A DNA stretch of 64,000 bases from Pseudolabrys sp. FHR47 (GTDB taxonomy: Bacteria > Pseudomonadota > Alphaproteobacteria > Rhizobiales > Xanthobacteraceae). Shown one piece after another: positions 45,264 through 53,831 of the stretch. Under the pieces are notes generated by a model. That model had not been told where the DNA came from and did no database searches. It worked only from the letters and a program-made list of their open reading frames with translations. Numbering within the stretch: position 1 is the stretch's first letter; each line of letters begins with the position of its first letter. The stretch is from contig NZ_CP039740.1 in assembly GCF_005153485.1 (NCBI RefSeq), forward strand, positions 1,801,001-1,865,000, read 5' to 3'. Made by a program: the position numbers and the translations under genes.

Positions 45264-45509
45264 CTAGGCCGCGACCAGTCGATAGGCGCAGGCGGCGGGA
45301 ATGGCGGCGTGCGGATCGAGCGAGGCGTTGAAGCGATAGAGCGTCGAACAATAGGAGCAGATGATTTCGTTGTCCGCGCCCATGTCGAGGAAGATGTGCG
45401 GATGGTCGTAAGGCGGCGTGGCGCCGACGCACATGAATTCCTTGGCGCCGACTTCGATCACCGGTACGCCCGGATCGTTCTGGAAATGGGGGACAACGTG
45501 CTCCGCCAT
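45264..45509 (-). CDS. zf-CHCC zinc-finger protein (NDUFS6-like)
   Basis: An 81-residue protein with the CHCC zinc site: Cys27, a His at 36 or 38, Cys51 and Cys54 (ICSYC). The pattern FMCVGATPPYDHPHIFLDMG matches the alphaproteobacterial homologue of the mitochondrial complex-I subunit NDUFS6. GAGAGG precedes the ATG. It is encoded just upstream of the FAD monooxygenase rather than near nuo genes; a complex-I role is from the family only. Confidence 0.9.
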   Translation of the reverse strand: MAEHVVPHFQNDPGVPVIEVGAKEFMCVGATPPYDHPHIFLDMGADNEIICSYCSTLYRFNASLDPHAAIPAACAYRLVAA

Positions 45510-45732
45510 GGACCTCTCGCCTTCGCCTTAAAGGGACCGATTTGCGCCCGCACCATAGCGATACACCTGCCATATATCTAGCGGTGATGCTTCGTTAGGC
45601 TTGGCCCCAGATTCGATGGAACTGCCCTGATTCGCTTGGGTTTTCCCGATGGCCTTGGGGGGGCGTGGCGCCTCACCATGGCGGGTAATCCCCAGGCACC
45701 GGCTTTACCGTGGCGGCAAGCGGTCAAATGGC

Positions 45733-46887
45733 ATGCGCAATGCGGAAGGTTTAGCGCCGAAGGCAGTACGCACGCAGCTGCGGCGTGAGCTGCGGCTGGC
45801 GCCGGTGCTGCTCGTCGCCGCGCTGCTGGCCGTGGCCGGCGCCTATGTCGTGCCGCGCGGCTTCGAGGCCGGGCACTTGTTCGCGATCGAGGACGATCCG
45901 GGGGCGATCGCCGATCGGGCGCTGGCCTCAAGCTTCAACAGCGAGGTGGCCGGCCGCGAGATCGAGGCGGCGCTGGCGGCGAAGGATAGTGACCTGGCCA
46001 AGAGTTTCGTCGATCTCGCTGCCGACCGGCAGGTCGCGCTGGCCCCGGAGTTGGTCGACCGCGTCAATGTCGCGGTGGCCGAAGACGCCAGCGCGTCGCA
46101 TGTGGCGCAGAGCTTCGCCTACGGGCTTGTCACCGGCGAGCCCAGCGACATGGCCGGGCTTGCCGGCACCGCGCTCGGCGATCTGTTCGTGTTCGGCGAT
46201 ATCCGCGATGCGGTGCGCGAAGGCTCCCGACTCGCGAGCGGGCAGGAGGCCGACGAACTCATTCTCGGTCTCGCCTGCGTTGGCCTGGCGATCACCGCCG
46301 GCACTTACGCGACCGGCGGCCTTGCCGCACCGGTACGCATGGGCCTCACGGTGGCGAAGGCGGCGCGCAGGACGGGGCGGCTGAGCGCGGGATTGGCGGC
46401 GCGCGTGTCGCGGATGGTGCGCGGCGTCGTCGACTGGCCGGCGTTGCGTCGCGCGGCCGGCAGCTTCTCGATCACCGAGCCGCAGCTTGCCGTGCGCGCC
46501 GCGCGCGACGCGGTGAAGATGGAACGCGCGGACGGGCTGATCGACATGGCGCGCAATGTCGGCCGTGTGCAGGCCAAGGCCGGCACGCAGGCCGCGCTCG
46601 ATGGCCTCAAGATCGCCGAAAGCCCGGCGGAGGTGGCGCGCGTTGCCAAGCTCGCGGAGAAATCCGGCAGCCGCACGCGGGCGATCCTCAAGGTAGCGGG
46701 CCGTGGCGCCATCGCGCTGTCGGTCGCTGCCTTCAATCTCACGACCTGGATCGTGAGCGCGTTGTTCACGCTCACGATGTTCATCGCCTCGCTCAAGAGC
46801 GCGACCGAGCGCGGCGCGCGGCGCTATTTCCGCTATCGCAAGCGCCGGCGCCTGCAGCGCGAGGCCGACGCGACGTTTCCGGTGTGA
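45733..46887 (+). CDS. Hypothetical membrane protein
   Basis: A 384-residue protein from ATG 45733 (MRNAEGLAPKAVRTQLRREL). There is one N-terminal helix (~20-38, LAPVLLVAALLAVAGAYVVP), a mostly helical charged middle, a hydrophobic segment near 178-195 (ILGLACVGLAITAGTYATGG) and another near 335-355, then an Arg-rich end (RRYFRYRKRRRLQRE). I recognise no family. The alpha-beta hydrolase gene follows after 63 bases. Long Ala/Arg runs mirror the G+C content, but the conserved-looking hydrophobic segments support a real gene. Confidence 0.7.
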   Translation: MRNAEGLAPKAVRTQLRRELRLAPVLLVAALLAVAGAYVVPRGFEAGHLFAIEDDPGAIADRALASSFNSEVAGREIEAALAAKDSDLAKSFVDLAADRQVALAPELVDRVNVAVAEDASASHVAQSFAYGLVTGEPSDMAGLAGTALGDLFVFGDIRDAVREGSRLASGQEADELILGLACVGLAITAGTYATGGLAAPVRMGLTVAKAARRTGRLSAGLAARVSRMVRGVVDWPALRRAAGSFSITEPQLAVRAARDAVKMERADGLIDMARNVGRVQAKAGTQAALDGLKIAESPAEVARVAKLAEKSGSRTRAILKVAGRGAIALSVAAFNLTTWIVSALFTLTMFIASLKSATERGARRYFRYRKRRRLQREADATFPV

Positions 46888-46950
46888 GATTGCGCAACGT
46901 GACGAGGCGGTTTAAGGAGCGCCGTCGATCATGTCCGAGGCAGCCTGCCA

Positions 46951-47703
46951 ATGCCCACCTTCCATAACGGCAACGTCGAAATCGCCTACATCGACGAAGG
47001 TTCTGGCGATCCGATCGTGCTGGTGCACGGCTTTGCCTCGACCAAGGAAATCAACTGGGTCAATCCGGGCTGGGTGACGACGCTGACGCGCGCGGGCTAT
47101 CGCGTCATCGCCCTCGACGATCGCGGCCATGGCGCCTCACAGAAACTGTACGACCCGGCCGAATACGATACGAGCAAGATGGCCGAGGACGTCCGCGCGC
47201 TGATGGATCATCTCGGCATTCAGCGCGCCGATGTCATGGGCTATTCGATGGGTGCGCGCATCACGGCCTTCCTCGCGCTCAGGCATCCCGAGCGCGTCCG
47301 ATCGGCGATCCTCGGCGGCCTCGGCATGCACCTGATCGACGGCGTCGGCCTGCCGACCACCATTGCCGATGCGCTGGAAGCGCCATCGCTCGACGATGTC
47401 ACCGACAAGCAGGGCCGCGTTTTCCGCGCCTTCGCCGAGCAGACGAAGTCTGACCGCAGGGCGCTGGCCGCCTGTATCCGCGGCTCGCGCCAGGTCATGT
47501 CGCGCGACGAGTTCTCGTCACTGAAGCCGCCGATCCTGATCGCTATAGGTACCAAGGACGACGTGGCCGGTTCGGCGCATGATCTTGCGGCGCTGATTCC
47601 CGGTGCGAAAGCGCTCGATATCCCGGACCGCGATCACATGCTTGCGGTCGGCGACAAGGTCTACAAGGCCGGCGTTCTGGAGTTTCTTAACCAGCGTCCC
47701 TGA
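46951..47703 (+). CDS. Alpha/beta hydrolase
   Basis: A 250-residue hydrolase. The oxyanion region VLVHGFASTKEINW is at ~25-38, the nucleophile elbow GYSMGA at 96-101 (Ser98), the acid in IAIGTKDDVAGS, and His in PDRDHMLAVGD near 230. There is no signal peptide. It is related to esterases and haloperoxidase-like hydrolases; the substrate is unknown. Stop at 47703, followed by a small ATGACC/GGTCAT hairpin. Confidence 0.9.
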   Translation: MPTFHNGNVEIAYIDEGSGDPIVLVHGFASTKEINWVNPGWVTTLTRAGYRVIALDDRGHGASQKLYDPAEYDTSKMAEDVRALMDHLGIQRADVMGYSMGARITAFLALRHPERVRSAILGGLGMHLIDGVGLPTTIADALEAPSLDDVTDKQGRVFRAFAEQTKSDRRALAACIRGSRQVMSRDEFSSLKPPILIAIGTKDDVAGSAHDLAALIPGAKALDIPDRDHMLAVGDKVYKAGVLEFLNQRP

Positions 47704-47820
47704 AAATGACCTGCGGTCATGACTCCACAAAAAAGCCTGGCTGTTCTTCGGGTGTTCTCTGGCGCCGGGTGTGCTAAGGAATATCTGAGGGGTTGAGAGG
47801 CATTCGGAGAATAATATTCT

Positions 47821-48648
47821 ATGGCGCTGCATCAGACCCGGGCCAAAGGCCTCGAGACCGTCGATCCCGTCTGGACGCGTATCCGCACCGAGGCCGAAGA
47901 CATCGTGCGGCGCGAGCCCGAACTCGCCAGCTTCATCTACGAGAACATCCTGCATCACGACACGCTGGAGACGGCGGTCGCGCATCGCGTCAGCCAGCGG
48001 CTCGAACACTCGGATGTGTCGAGCGACCTGATCCGTCAGGCCTTCAGCGACGCCATCGACGACCAGCCGTCGCTGGGCGAGGACTTCCGCGCCGATATCG
48101 TCGCCACCATCGATCGCGATCCGGCGGCGTCGCGGCTTATCGAGCCGGTGCTGTATTTCAAAGGCTTCCACGCCATCCAGACGCACCGCCTGGCGCACTG
48201 GCTGCTCAAGAAGGGCCGCAAGGATTTCGCGCTCTATCTGCAGAGCCGCTCGTCCGCGGCATTCCAGTGCGACATTAATCCGGCTGCGAAGATCGGCCGA
48301 GGCATCTTCCTCGATCACGCGACCGGGCTTGTGGTCGGCGAGACCGCGGTGATCGACGACAACGTCTCGATCCTCCATGGCGTCACGCTCGGCGGTACCG
48401 GCAAGGAGCACGAGGACCGTCATCCCAAGATTCGCCAGGGCGTGATGATCGGCGCCGGCGCGAGTATTCTCGGTAATATCGAGATCGGCCGTTGCGCCCG
48501 CATTGCCGCCGGTTCGGTGGTGATCAAGCCGGTTCCGAACAACGTCACGGTGGCCGGCGTGCCGGCCAAGGTGGTGGGGGAGGCCGGTTGCTCCGAGCCG
48601 TCGCGGACCATGGACCAGATGCTGTCCGGCCTCATGCTGGACGGCTGA
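47821..48648 (+). CDS. cysE: Serine O-acetyltransferase CysE
   Basis: A 275-residue enzyme: an N-terminal helical domain (WTRIRTEAEDIVRREPELAS, FYENILHHDTLE-like) and a left-handed beta-helix from ~155 (FQCDINPAAKIGRGIFLDH, VVGETAVIDDNVSILHGVTLGG). The active-site His pair is in LDHATG and LHGVTLGGTGKEHEDRHPKI. It makes O-acetylserine from serine and acetyl-CoA, the carbon acceptor for reduced sulfur, so it complements the sulfate uptake operon at 12412. A DUF3126 gene follows. Confidence 0.95.
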   Translation: MALHQTRAKGLETVDPVWTRIRTEAEDIVRREPELASFIYENILHHDTLETAVAHRVSQRLEHSDVSSDLIRQAFSDAIDDQPSLGEDFRADIVATIDRDPAASRLIEPVLYFKGFHAIQTHRLAHWLLKKGRKDFALYLQSRSSAAFQCDINPAAKIGRGIFLDHATGLVVGETAVIDDNVSILHGVTLGGTGKEHEDRHPKIRQGVMIGAGASILGNIEIGRCARIAAGSVVIKPVPNNVTVAGVPAKVVGEAGCSEPSRTMDQMLSGLMLDG

Positions 48649-48732
48649 TCCGGCGACACCGCGACGGGTTGCGCTCGGGCGTCCAATCGGGCAACTAGCC
48701 GGGACAGTTCGATTTGTTCAGGGAGCGGCCCG

Positions 48733-49152
48733 GTGGACGTCCAGGAAGTCTCAAAACTCGACGCCTATCTGAAGAAGATATTCGGCAATCAAACCATTCG
48801 CGTGGTGCCGAAGGCCGGCGACATGGCCGAAGTCTTCGCCGGCGAGGACGATCTCGGCGAACTCACGTCCGATGAGGACGAGGGCGAGAAGTCGTATAAC
48901 TTCCGTATGGTGATCCAGGTGTCGAACGACCCGGCGATGCAGCCGGTGCCGACGCTGAATGCCTATCTGCGCAAGAAGTTCGACAACGACAAAATTCGCG
49001 TCGTGACGCGGCCGAAGAAGATGGACTCGCTCGAGGTCTATATCGGCGACGACTTCCTCGGCGTGCTGTTCCTCGAGGCCGAGCGCGGCCGCAAGTCCTA
49101 CATTCTCGAATTGCCGATCCTCGATTTCGATCTCGAGGATACGGGCGAGTAA
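48733..49152 (+). CDS. Tandem-duplicated DUF3126 protein
   Basis: 139 residues from GTG 48733. It contains two copies of the ~65-residue DUF3126 unit: the first has KLDAYLKKIFGNQTIRVVPK and DLGELTSDEDEGEKSYNF, the second TLNAYLRKKFDNDKIRVVTR and DFLGVLFLEAERGRKSYI. Single-unit proteins of ~70 residues are the norm in alphaproteobacteria, so this is an internal duplication. It is acidic and soluble with no catalytic motif. It stands 84 bases after cysE, possibly co-transcribed. Function unknown. Confidence 0.82.
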   Translation: MDVQEVSKLDAYLKKIFGNQTIRVVPKAGDMAEVFAGEDDLGELTSDEDEGEKSYNFRMVIQVSNDPAMQPVPTLNAYLRKKFDNDKIRVVTRPKKMDSLEVYIGDDFLGVLFLEAERGRKSYILELPILDFDLEDTGE

Positions 49153-49169
49153 GGTCCCGCCGTCATCCG

Positions 49170-49886
49170 CTAAGTGTTCGGCCGCCAGCGCGCCATCAGT
49201 CTGTCGATGCCGGCGGCGACATTCTGCCAGTCGGACAGCCATTCGCGCGGGAATCGGAAGGTGACGTCGGCGGCGCCGGCACGCCTTTCCAAAAGGCAGG
49301 TGCCGGCATTGGCGACGCCCTGGCGCGAGCAGCGCGTCAGGAAGCGTTGCGTCTGATCGTAGACGAGGTCTTCGCCTTCGTAGGGCGTTTCGGCGCGAAA
49401 GGGATGCACCACCAGGCCATCCGGTCCGGAGGCGAGCGTCTTCGACAGATAGCGCGGATAGATGTTCTTGACGCGCTCGGCGAGCGGGAGCGCGCCGTCG
49501 TCGATCTGGATGAGCGCGAACAACCGCTCATTGGGATCCACCGGCTTGCCGTCGATGACTTTCAGCGACGGGTCGGGCGGCATCAGCGATGGCCACAGAT
49601 AGGCGATGTCGATACGGCTCTGCGAGCCGGCGTGGCGTTGGCTCGGAATGCGCACCGCCGCCGGCTCGATGTTGAAGACCGTGCCGCCGACGGTGATCGG
49701 TATGGACGGCGCATCGGTCGCGACCGGCGCATCGGGCCAGCGCGGCCACAGCACATAGCCCACATAGGCGGCGGCAATGACGCAGACGGCGGCGAACACC
49801 GCGACCGGCGCGACCAGCGGACCGGCATGGTGACGCCGTTTGGCGGGGCGACGCCGCTGGGCGGGGTGATGCGCGATGCTGGCCAT
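49170..49886 (-). CDS. Hypothetical membrane-anchored protein
   Basis: A 238-residue protein: a basic cytoplasmic start (AQRRRPAKRRHH), one transmembrane helix at ~26-47 and a periplasmic domain of ~190 residues with IDIAYLWPSLMPPD, RFLTRCSRQG, AGTCLLERR (a likely disulfide pair) and a C-terminal FRFPREWLSDWQNVAAGIDRL. This conserved-looking pattern occurs in Rhizobiales proteins of unknown function. It is convergent with the DUF3126 gene, 17 bases apart. Confidence 0.75.
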   Translation of the reverse strand: MASIAHHPAQRRRPAKRRHHAGPLVAPVAVFAAVCVIAAAYVGYVLWPRWPDAPVATDAPSIPITVGGTVFNIEPAAVRIPSQRHAGSQSRIDIAYLWPSLMPPDPSLKVIDGKPVDPNERLFALIQIDDGALPLAERVKNIYPRYLSKTLASGPDGLVVHPFRAETPYEGEDLVYDQTQRFLTRCSRQGVANAGTCLLERRAGAADVTFRFPREWLSDWQNVAAGIDRLMARWRPNT

Positions 49887-50010
49887 GGTCCTTGAAGTGC
49901 CACGGTCTGGTTAACGATCGGTAAAGAGGTTAACCATCCGTTAAGGATTGACTGGCCGGGGCCGGCCGTCGCGCGGTATTTGCAGGGCGTTGCGTAGCGT
50001 TGAGGCGGTG

Positions 50011-50337
50011 ATGACCCCGGAATCCGTACAAATGCTTCTGGCACTCGCCTTCGGCTTTGCCGTGGCGGGGATGGCATGTTCGGCGTTTCAGCTTGCGACC
50101 AGCCGGCTGCCGAGCTTCACCATGCTGGCCAAGGGTCCGAGCGCACAGGCGCTCGCCGCCGTGCCGCTGCTCGTCATCGCCGCGCCGTTCCTGATCATGC
50201 GCAACACCTTGATGGGCGCGCGCCAGGAAGGCCGTCAGTTTCAGTTCGTATTCTTCGCCACCATCATCGCCGGATTCTGGAGCCTGATGTCGGGCCAGGT
50301 ACTGGTGATGAGCCTGCGCGCTTGCGGCGTCGTCTAG
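50011..50337 (+). CDS. Small conserved membrane protein (DUF6949-like)
   Basis: A 108-residue protein from ATG 50011 (MTPESVQMLLALAFGFAVAG) with three hydrophobic helices (~7-25, 48-62, 80-100) and the sequence PLLVIAAPFLIMRNTLMGAR, recalling a Rhizobiales small membrane family I associate with DUF6949. Function unknown. A 96-base gap separates it from the carbonic anhydrase gene on the same strand. Confidence 0.7.
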   Translation: MTPESVQMLLALAFGFAVAGMACSAFQLATSRLPSFTMLAKGPSAQALAAVPLLVIAAPFLIMRNTLMGARQEGRQFQFVFFATIIAGFWSLMSGQVLVMSLRACGVV

Positions 50338-50433
50338 TTTGGTCCGGCGTTTTACGCCCGCGAACGCTCTATCCGAGCCCTTCCATTTTGCCGTTCTTAT
50401 GGGCTAACTCGCGCTCCTGACAGGGAGCGCGAC

Positions 50434-50964
50434 ATGCCGATCTACGAACTTGACGGACAGGGCCCGGAATTCCCGGCCGAGGGCGAATACTGGGTGGCCG
50501 AGACCGCCGTGCTGATCGGCCGCGTGCGGCTCAAGCGCAATTCGAGCGTCTGGTTCGGCGCGGTGGTGCGCGGCGACAACGAGTGGATCGAGCTCGGCGA
50601 AGGCTCGCAGATCCAGGACAATTGCACGCTGCACACCGACATGGGCTTCCCGATGACCATCGGCAAGGATTGCGTTATCGGCCATCAGGTGATGCTGCAT
50701 GGCTGCACCATCGGCGACAATTCGCTGATCGGCATGAACGCCGTGGTGCTCAATGGCGCGAAGATCGGCGCCAACTCGCTGGTCGGCGCCGGCGCGCTGG
50801 TCACCGAAGGCAAGAGCTTTCCCGATAATTCCATGATCGTCGGCTCGCCGGCGCGAGCGATCCGCACGCTCGACGACAAGATGCTGGCGATGATCCGCGG
50901 CGGCGCCGATCACTACGTTCAGCGTTCGAAGCAGTATGCGAAGGGGCTGAAGCGGATCGGGTGA
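50434..50964 (+). CDS. Gamma-class carbonic anhydrase family protein
   Basis: A 176-residue left-handed beta-helix protein with zinc ligands His67, His84 and His89 in the gamma-CA spacing (CTLHTD; IGHQVMLHG), plus VRGDNEWIELGEGSQIQDN. It resembles YrdA/CaiE-like proteins and mitochondrial complex-I gamma-CAs; hydration activity is not guaranteed in this subgroup. A GGAGC ribosome site lies six bases upstream. A hairpin at 50986-51013 follows. Confidence 0.92.
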   Translation: MPIYELDGQGPEFPAEGEYWVAETAVLIGRVRLKRNSSVWFGAVVRGDNEWIELGEGSQIQDNCTLHTDMGFPMTIGKDCVIGHQVMLHGCTIGDNSLIGMNAVVLNGAKIGANSLVGAGALVTEGKSFPDNSMIVGSPARAIRTLDDKMLAMIRGGADHYVQRSKQYAKGLKRIG

Positions 50965-50976
50965 TCCGCTGTTTAT

Positions 50977-51013
50977 AAAAAAGTTGCGGCCAGCCTTGGG
51001 GGAGGCTGGCCGC
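50977..51013 (-). terminator. Intrinsic terminator for the BTLCP gene
   Basis: GCGGCCAGCCT (50986-50996) pairs perfectly with AGGCTGGCCGC (51003-51013), loop TGGGGG. On the minus strand the stem is followed by AACTTTTTTAT, a proper U-run; the plus strand has none. It therefore ends the gene transcribed leftward from 51782. Confidence 0.85.
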
Positions 51014-51114
51014 GCGCGTTCCCGGTCTGGGGACGGGGAGGGGTGGGGACGTGACCGGAAACGCGTATCCTCACCGAAGTTGTTTGTTCAGATAGACTCT
51101 CCCCAAAGTCTCCT

Positions 51115-51782
51115 CTAGCGGGCCGAGACGGTGGCCGGCGCGTTGCGGGGTTCGCCCAGCGAAACCCAAGTATTCTGGTCGGCTTGCGACTGGCGTTTGA
51201 CGAACTTGTATCCAGTCTGCGTCCACGGCAGGATCTGCGCTTCCTGATTATCGAGCACGAACTCGCCGCGATCGGTCTTGACCGTAAGCACGGCGTGGCC
51301 GTCGCCCTTCTTGTCGCGGACCACGGTGATGAGCAGCGCTTCGCGCGGCCAGCCGGCCTGCATCAGCATGCGGCGCTTTACGAGTACGTAGTCCTCGCAA
51401 TCGCCGTAGCCGTCCTCGCCGAAATTCCAGCGTTCGACGACGCCCCAGTGTTCGATATCGGTCACTGGTTTGATCGAATCGTTGACCCAGTTATTGACCT
51501 TGATGAGGTCGTCCCAGGCTTTCGCGGTCAGCACGATGTCGCGCGGCGCGGAGGCCCTGGTGTTGCACTCGCCTCTGTATTCCTGACAGAAGTCGACCCA
51601 GCCGATCGGCGCGCGCGTCGCTTCGCCGACGCTCGCGAAGACCGGGCGGTTGGCGTTGCCGCCATTGCCCAATGATGCGTAGCGATCACCGGCGCTGGCC
51701 CCGCCAGCGTGATGGTGACGGCGGCCGCTGCGATCGCCAAAGTATTGGCGATCCGAATACAGCTTTTGCCTGAAGTAATCAT
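51115..51782 (-). CDS. BTLCP transglutaminase-like cysteine protease, apparent frameshift at the signal peptide
   Basis: The mature domain (frame 51115-51672 and upstream) has VDFCQEYRGEC, WGVVERWNFGEDGYGDCEDY with the catalytic Cys, KKGDGHAVLTVKTD with His, and VLDNQ, the DUF920/BTLCP family of periplasmic proteases. No ATG exists upstream in that frame. In the frame one base away, ATG 51782 with AAGGGA seven bases upstream encodes MITSGKSCIRIANTLAIAAA, an ideal signal peptide. Adding one base to the C-run at 51699-51702 joins them as ...ITLAGASA|GDRYASLG with a textbook cleavage site. Either a real one-base deletion or a sequence error. Confidence 0.75.
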
Positions 51783-51800
51783 GATGTTGTCCCTTCCCAT

Positions 51801-52207
51801 TCGTCCCGGGACAACAATCGCAAAGATGTTTTTCGCCGCGCTGAAGTAATAAGATCAGTATTAAATGGAATTAGCGTCAAATAAGATGCGAATACTTTGA
51901 AAACTGAAGTCTAATTTGTGTAAAAAGCAGTCGACTACGATTTACCTAAAACTCGAACCATTAGCCGTGTGCGCCCCGCAAAATCGGGCGAAATCGCTGT
52001 CGCGAGGCGGCGCGGTTTACCGTGCGCGGTGGCAGAGGGGCGAGCCGGCGCGCGCTCCGGGAGCGAAAATCCGACGGTGCACGCGGTTCAAAGTAGGCGC
52101 AATTTTAGGGGTCGCCGATAGGGACGGCTCACCATGCCGCAATGACGCCGTCCGTGGGCCGCCGCGACGGTCGCTTTCGGCCGCGGCTGTGATGGCGTCC
52201 AAAAGCA
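51801..52207. other. Intergenic region upstream of the BTLCP gene
   Basis: About 400 bases. The part next to the protease (51830-51960) is markedly AT-rich (AATAAGATCAGTATTAAATGG, TAATTTGTGTAAAAAGC) and likely holds its promoter. The remainder to 52207 is G+C-rich without a believable coding frame, repeat or RNA gene. Confidence 0.5.
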
Positions 52208-52235
52208 AAACGCCGCGGCGAGGGCCACGGCGTTT
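52208..52235 (-). terminator. Intrinsic terminator of the PilZ gene
   Basis: AAACGCCG (52208-52215) and CGGCGTTT (52228-52235) form the stem. On the minus strand it lies 26 bases past the PilZ gene stop and is followed by TTTTGCTTTTGG. The inner part of the stem is imperfect. Confidence 0.75.
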
Positions 52236-52261
52236 GAGGAATTGCAGTTGTCGAAGCCGAC

Positions 52262-52885
52262 TCAGTCGCCGGTGACGTTATCTTCGATGAAATCGGGATG
52301 CTGGAGACGGCTGAACTCGACGGCGAAGCCGCCTTCGATGTGGCGGACGACGCGGCCCGGCGTCTTGCCCAGCGTGATGGCGGCGCCGACCGGCGGCAAC
52401 AGTTCGCTTGGCACCGCAACAGCGGCGCCCGAGGCCGAAAGGTCGATGACCCGGCAGGCGATGTTCTGGCCGTTGGGCAGGATCAGGCGGGCGCGCGGGT
52501 TCTTCGGCGTGAAGCGGCCGTGGCGGCGGTCTTCCGGCAGATTGAGCATTTGCCGGTTGGCGAGCCAGGTAAGCTGGGCGGCGAGCTTGTCACGCTTGCG
52601 CGCGGTCGCCGAGATGGTCATGGCAAAGCCATTGTCGAGCAGCCGGGCGATCTGGCCCTCAAGGCGGCCGAGGTGATCGACATAGGCGATGACGCGTTCG
52701 CCAGGCCGGCCGAGCACCGGCGCCACCAGCGCCATGCCGCCCGGCGACATATTGACGACCTGACAGGGATATTCGTTGCGGTCGGACAGCATATAGCGGC
52801 CGAGCAGGTTCACCTTGACGCGCTGGTGCCGCCTGCGCTCGTCGGCGAGCGGCAGAATTCTCGGTTGGGAGAGCGGCAATGCCAT
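52262..52885 (-). CDS. Tandem PilZ domain protein
   Basis: 207 residues. The first PilZ unit has the c-di-GMP motif RxxxR at R18-R22 (RRRHQR) and NMSPGG (45-50). A second unit starts near RRHGRFTPKNPRARL (~118) with DLSASGAAVAV. Only the first has both consensus halves in clean form. It is a cytoplasmic receptor, probably for c-di-GMP made or degraded by enzymes such as the GGDEF-EAL protein at 25713. A monocistronic gene with its own terminator. Confidence 0.9.
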   Translation of the reverse strand: MALPLSQPRILPLADERRRHQRVKVNLLGRYMLSDRNEYPCQVVNMSPGGMALVAPVLGRPGERVIAYVDHLGRLEGQIARLLDNGFAMTISATARKRDKLAAQLTWLANRQMLNLPEDRRHGRFTPKNPRARLILPNGQNIACRVIDLSASGAAVAVPSELLPPVGAAITLGKTPGRVVRHIEGGFAVEFSRLQHPDFIEDNVTGD

Positions 52886-52955
52886 GGTCGGACGTAGCCC
52901 AGGGAGCGAATGTTCCCGCTACACACGACCCTAGGTTCGTATTGTTAATGGTTGG

Positions 52956-53609
52956 TTAGTTGGTATCCGAGTTCGGCAAATCGTCCCGGCCGCCGCTATA
53001 AACGACCAAACCGCGTCGCATCCGCCCGCCGTCGTGCAAGGCCAACGCGGGCTTTTGAAGCGGCGAGCGGATAGCGCTCTGTGCCGGCGCCAGTGCCGGG
53101 CTGGCGAAGGCTTCGATCTCGGGGCCGATGTGGCGCAGCGCGGTCAGGTGCAATTCGGCGACAGGCTTGCTGCCTAGCCAATACGGCGCCGACAGCGGCG
53201 CCAGCACGCCGAGCGCGCGTATCCGGGCATGGCCGGCATGGGCAAGTGGAAGTAGGAGCAATTCCAGGTCGACCGTCGCGCCGTCGGCGGCGACGCCGGT
53301 GAGGCCCATGACCGCGCCGGTCTGCTCCAGGGTTAGGGTGACGGCGAGGGCCTCGATCGTGCTCTGGTCTTCCTCGCGCCACAGCGCGGTGAGGGCCTCG
53401 CCCTTGATCTCGCGGTTGAACAGGGCGCAGACGCGCGTGCCGGCGAGGCGAAAACGCCAGCGATCGACAAAATCGGCGGCCAGCATCACCGTGTCGCCGA
53501 GCGCCCGGCGGATGTCGGCGGGGTCGATATCGGCGCGCTCCGGGGCCGGCCGCGCGCCGCGTTTCTCGTTCCAGTAAGCGTAAACCGCCTGCGATGATAA
53601 GTGCTTCAT
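52956..53609 (-). CDS. PAS_5 family protein
   Basis: A 217-residue protein from ATG 53609 (MKHLSSQAVYAYWNEKRGAR). The start AYWNEKRG...PERADIDPADIRRALGDTVML and WRFRLAGTRVCALFNREIKG is the PAS_5 (DUF1457) signature, an alphaproteobacterial PAS-like sensor without an output domain. The C-terminal ~50 residues are variable. The open frame continues upstream to 54200 across the start of the divergent rhomboid gene, which is not credible. The ligand and partner are unknown. Confidence 0.85.
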   Translation of the reverse strand: MKHLSSQAVYAYWNEKRGARPAPERADIDPADIRRALGDTVMLAADFVDRWRFRLAGTRVCALFNREIKGEALTALWREEDQSTIEALAVTLTLEQTGAVMGLTGVAADGATVDLELLLLPLAHAGHARIRALGVLAPLSAPYWLGSKPVAELHLTALRHIGPEIEAFASPALAPAQSAIRSPLQKPALALHDGGRMRRGLVVYSGGRDDLPNSDTN

Positions 53610-53831
53610 GACGCGCCACCCTGTGCCGTGGCGAGACGTCCAGCCTTCTCCGTTGTGTCCGTTCGGGACAGTTCGGGCGCCGTTCGCCGCGCTCACAGGG
53701 GATTGAGCAGGCCGCGTGCCATGGTGTGCGATGTGGCTAAAGTGCGGTGCGTTAGCGTTAAAATCGGCGCGGGCGCGCTTGCGGCCTCCTGCCGAAAGCC
53801 TTAACTCCAGCAGCGGCATTGGAAATTGCTC

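Noticed and set aside
44007..45581. 524-codon plus-strand open frame
   Set aside because: Antisense to the FAD monooxygenase and zf-CHCC genes, whose motifs are intact on the minus strand; the plus product has no recognisable domain.
51916..52275. 119-codon plus-strand frame upstream of the PilZ terminator
   Set aside because: Arg/Ser/Pro-rich product without domain; it crosses the terminator hairpin of the minus-strand PilZ gene.
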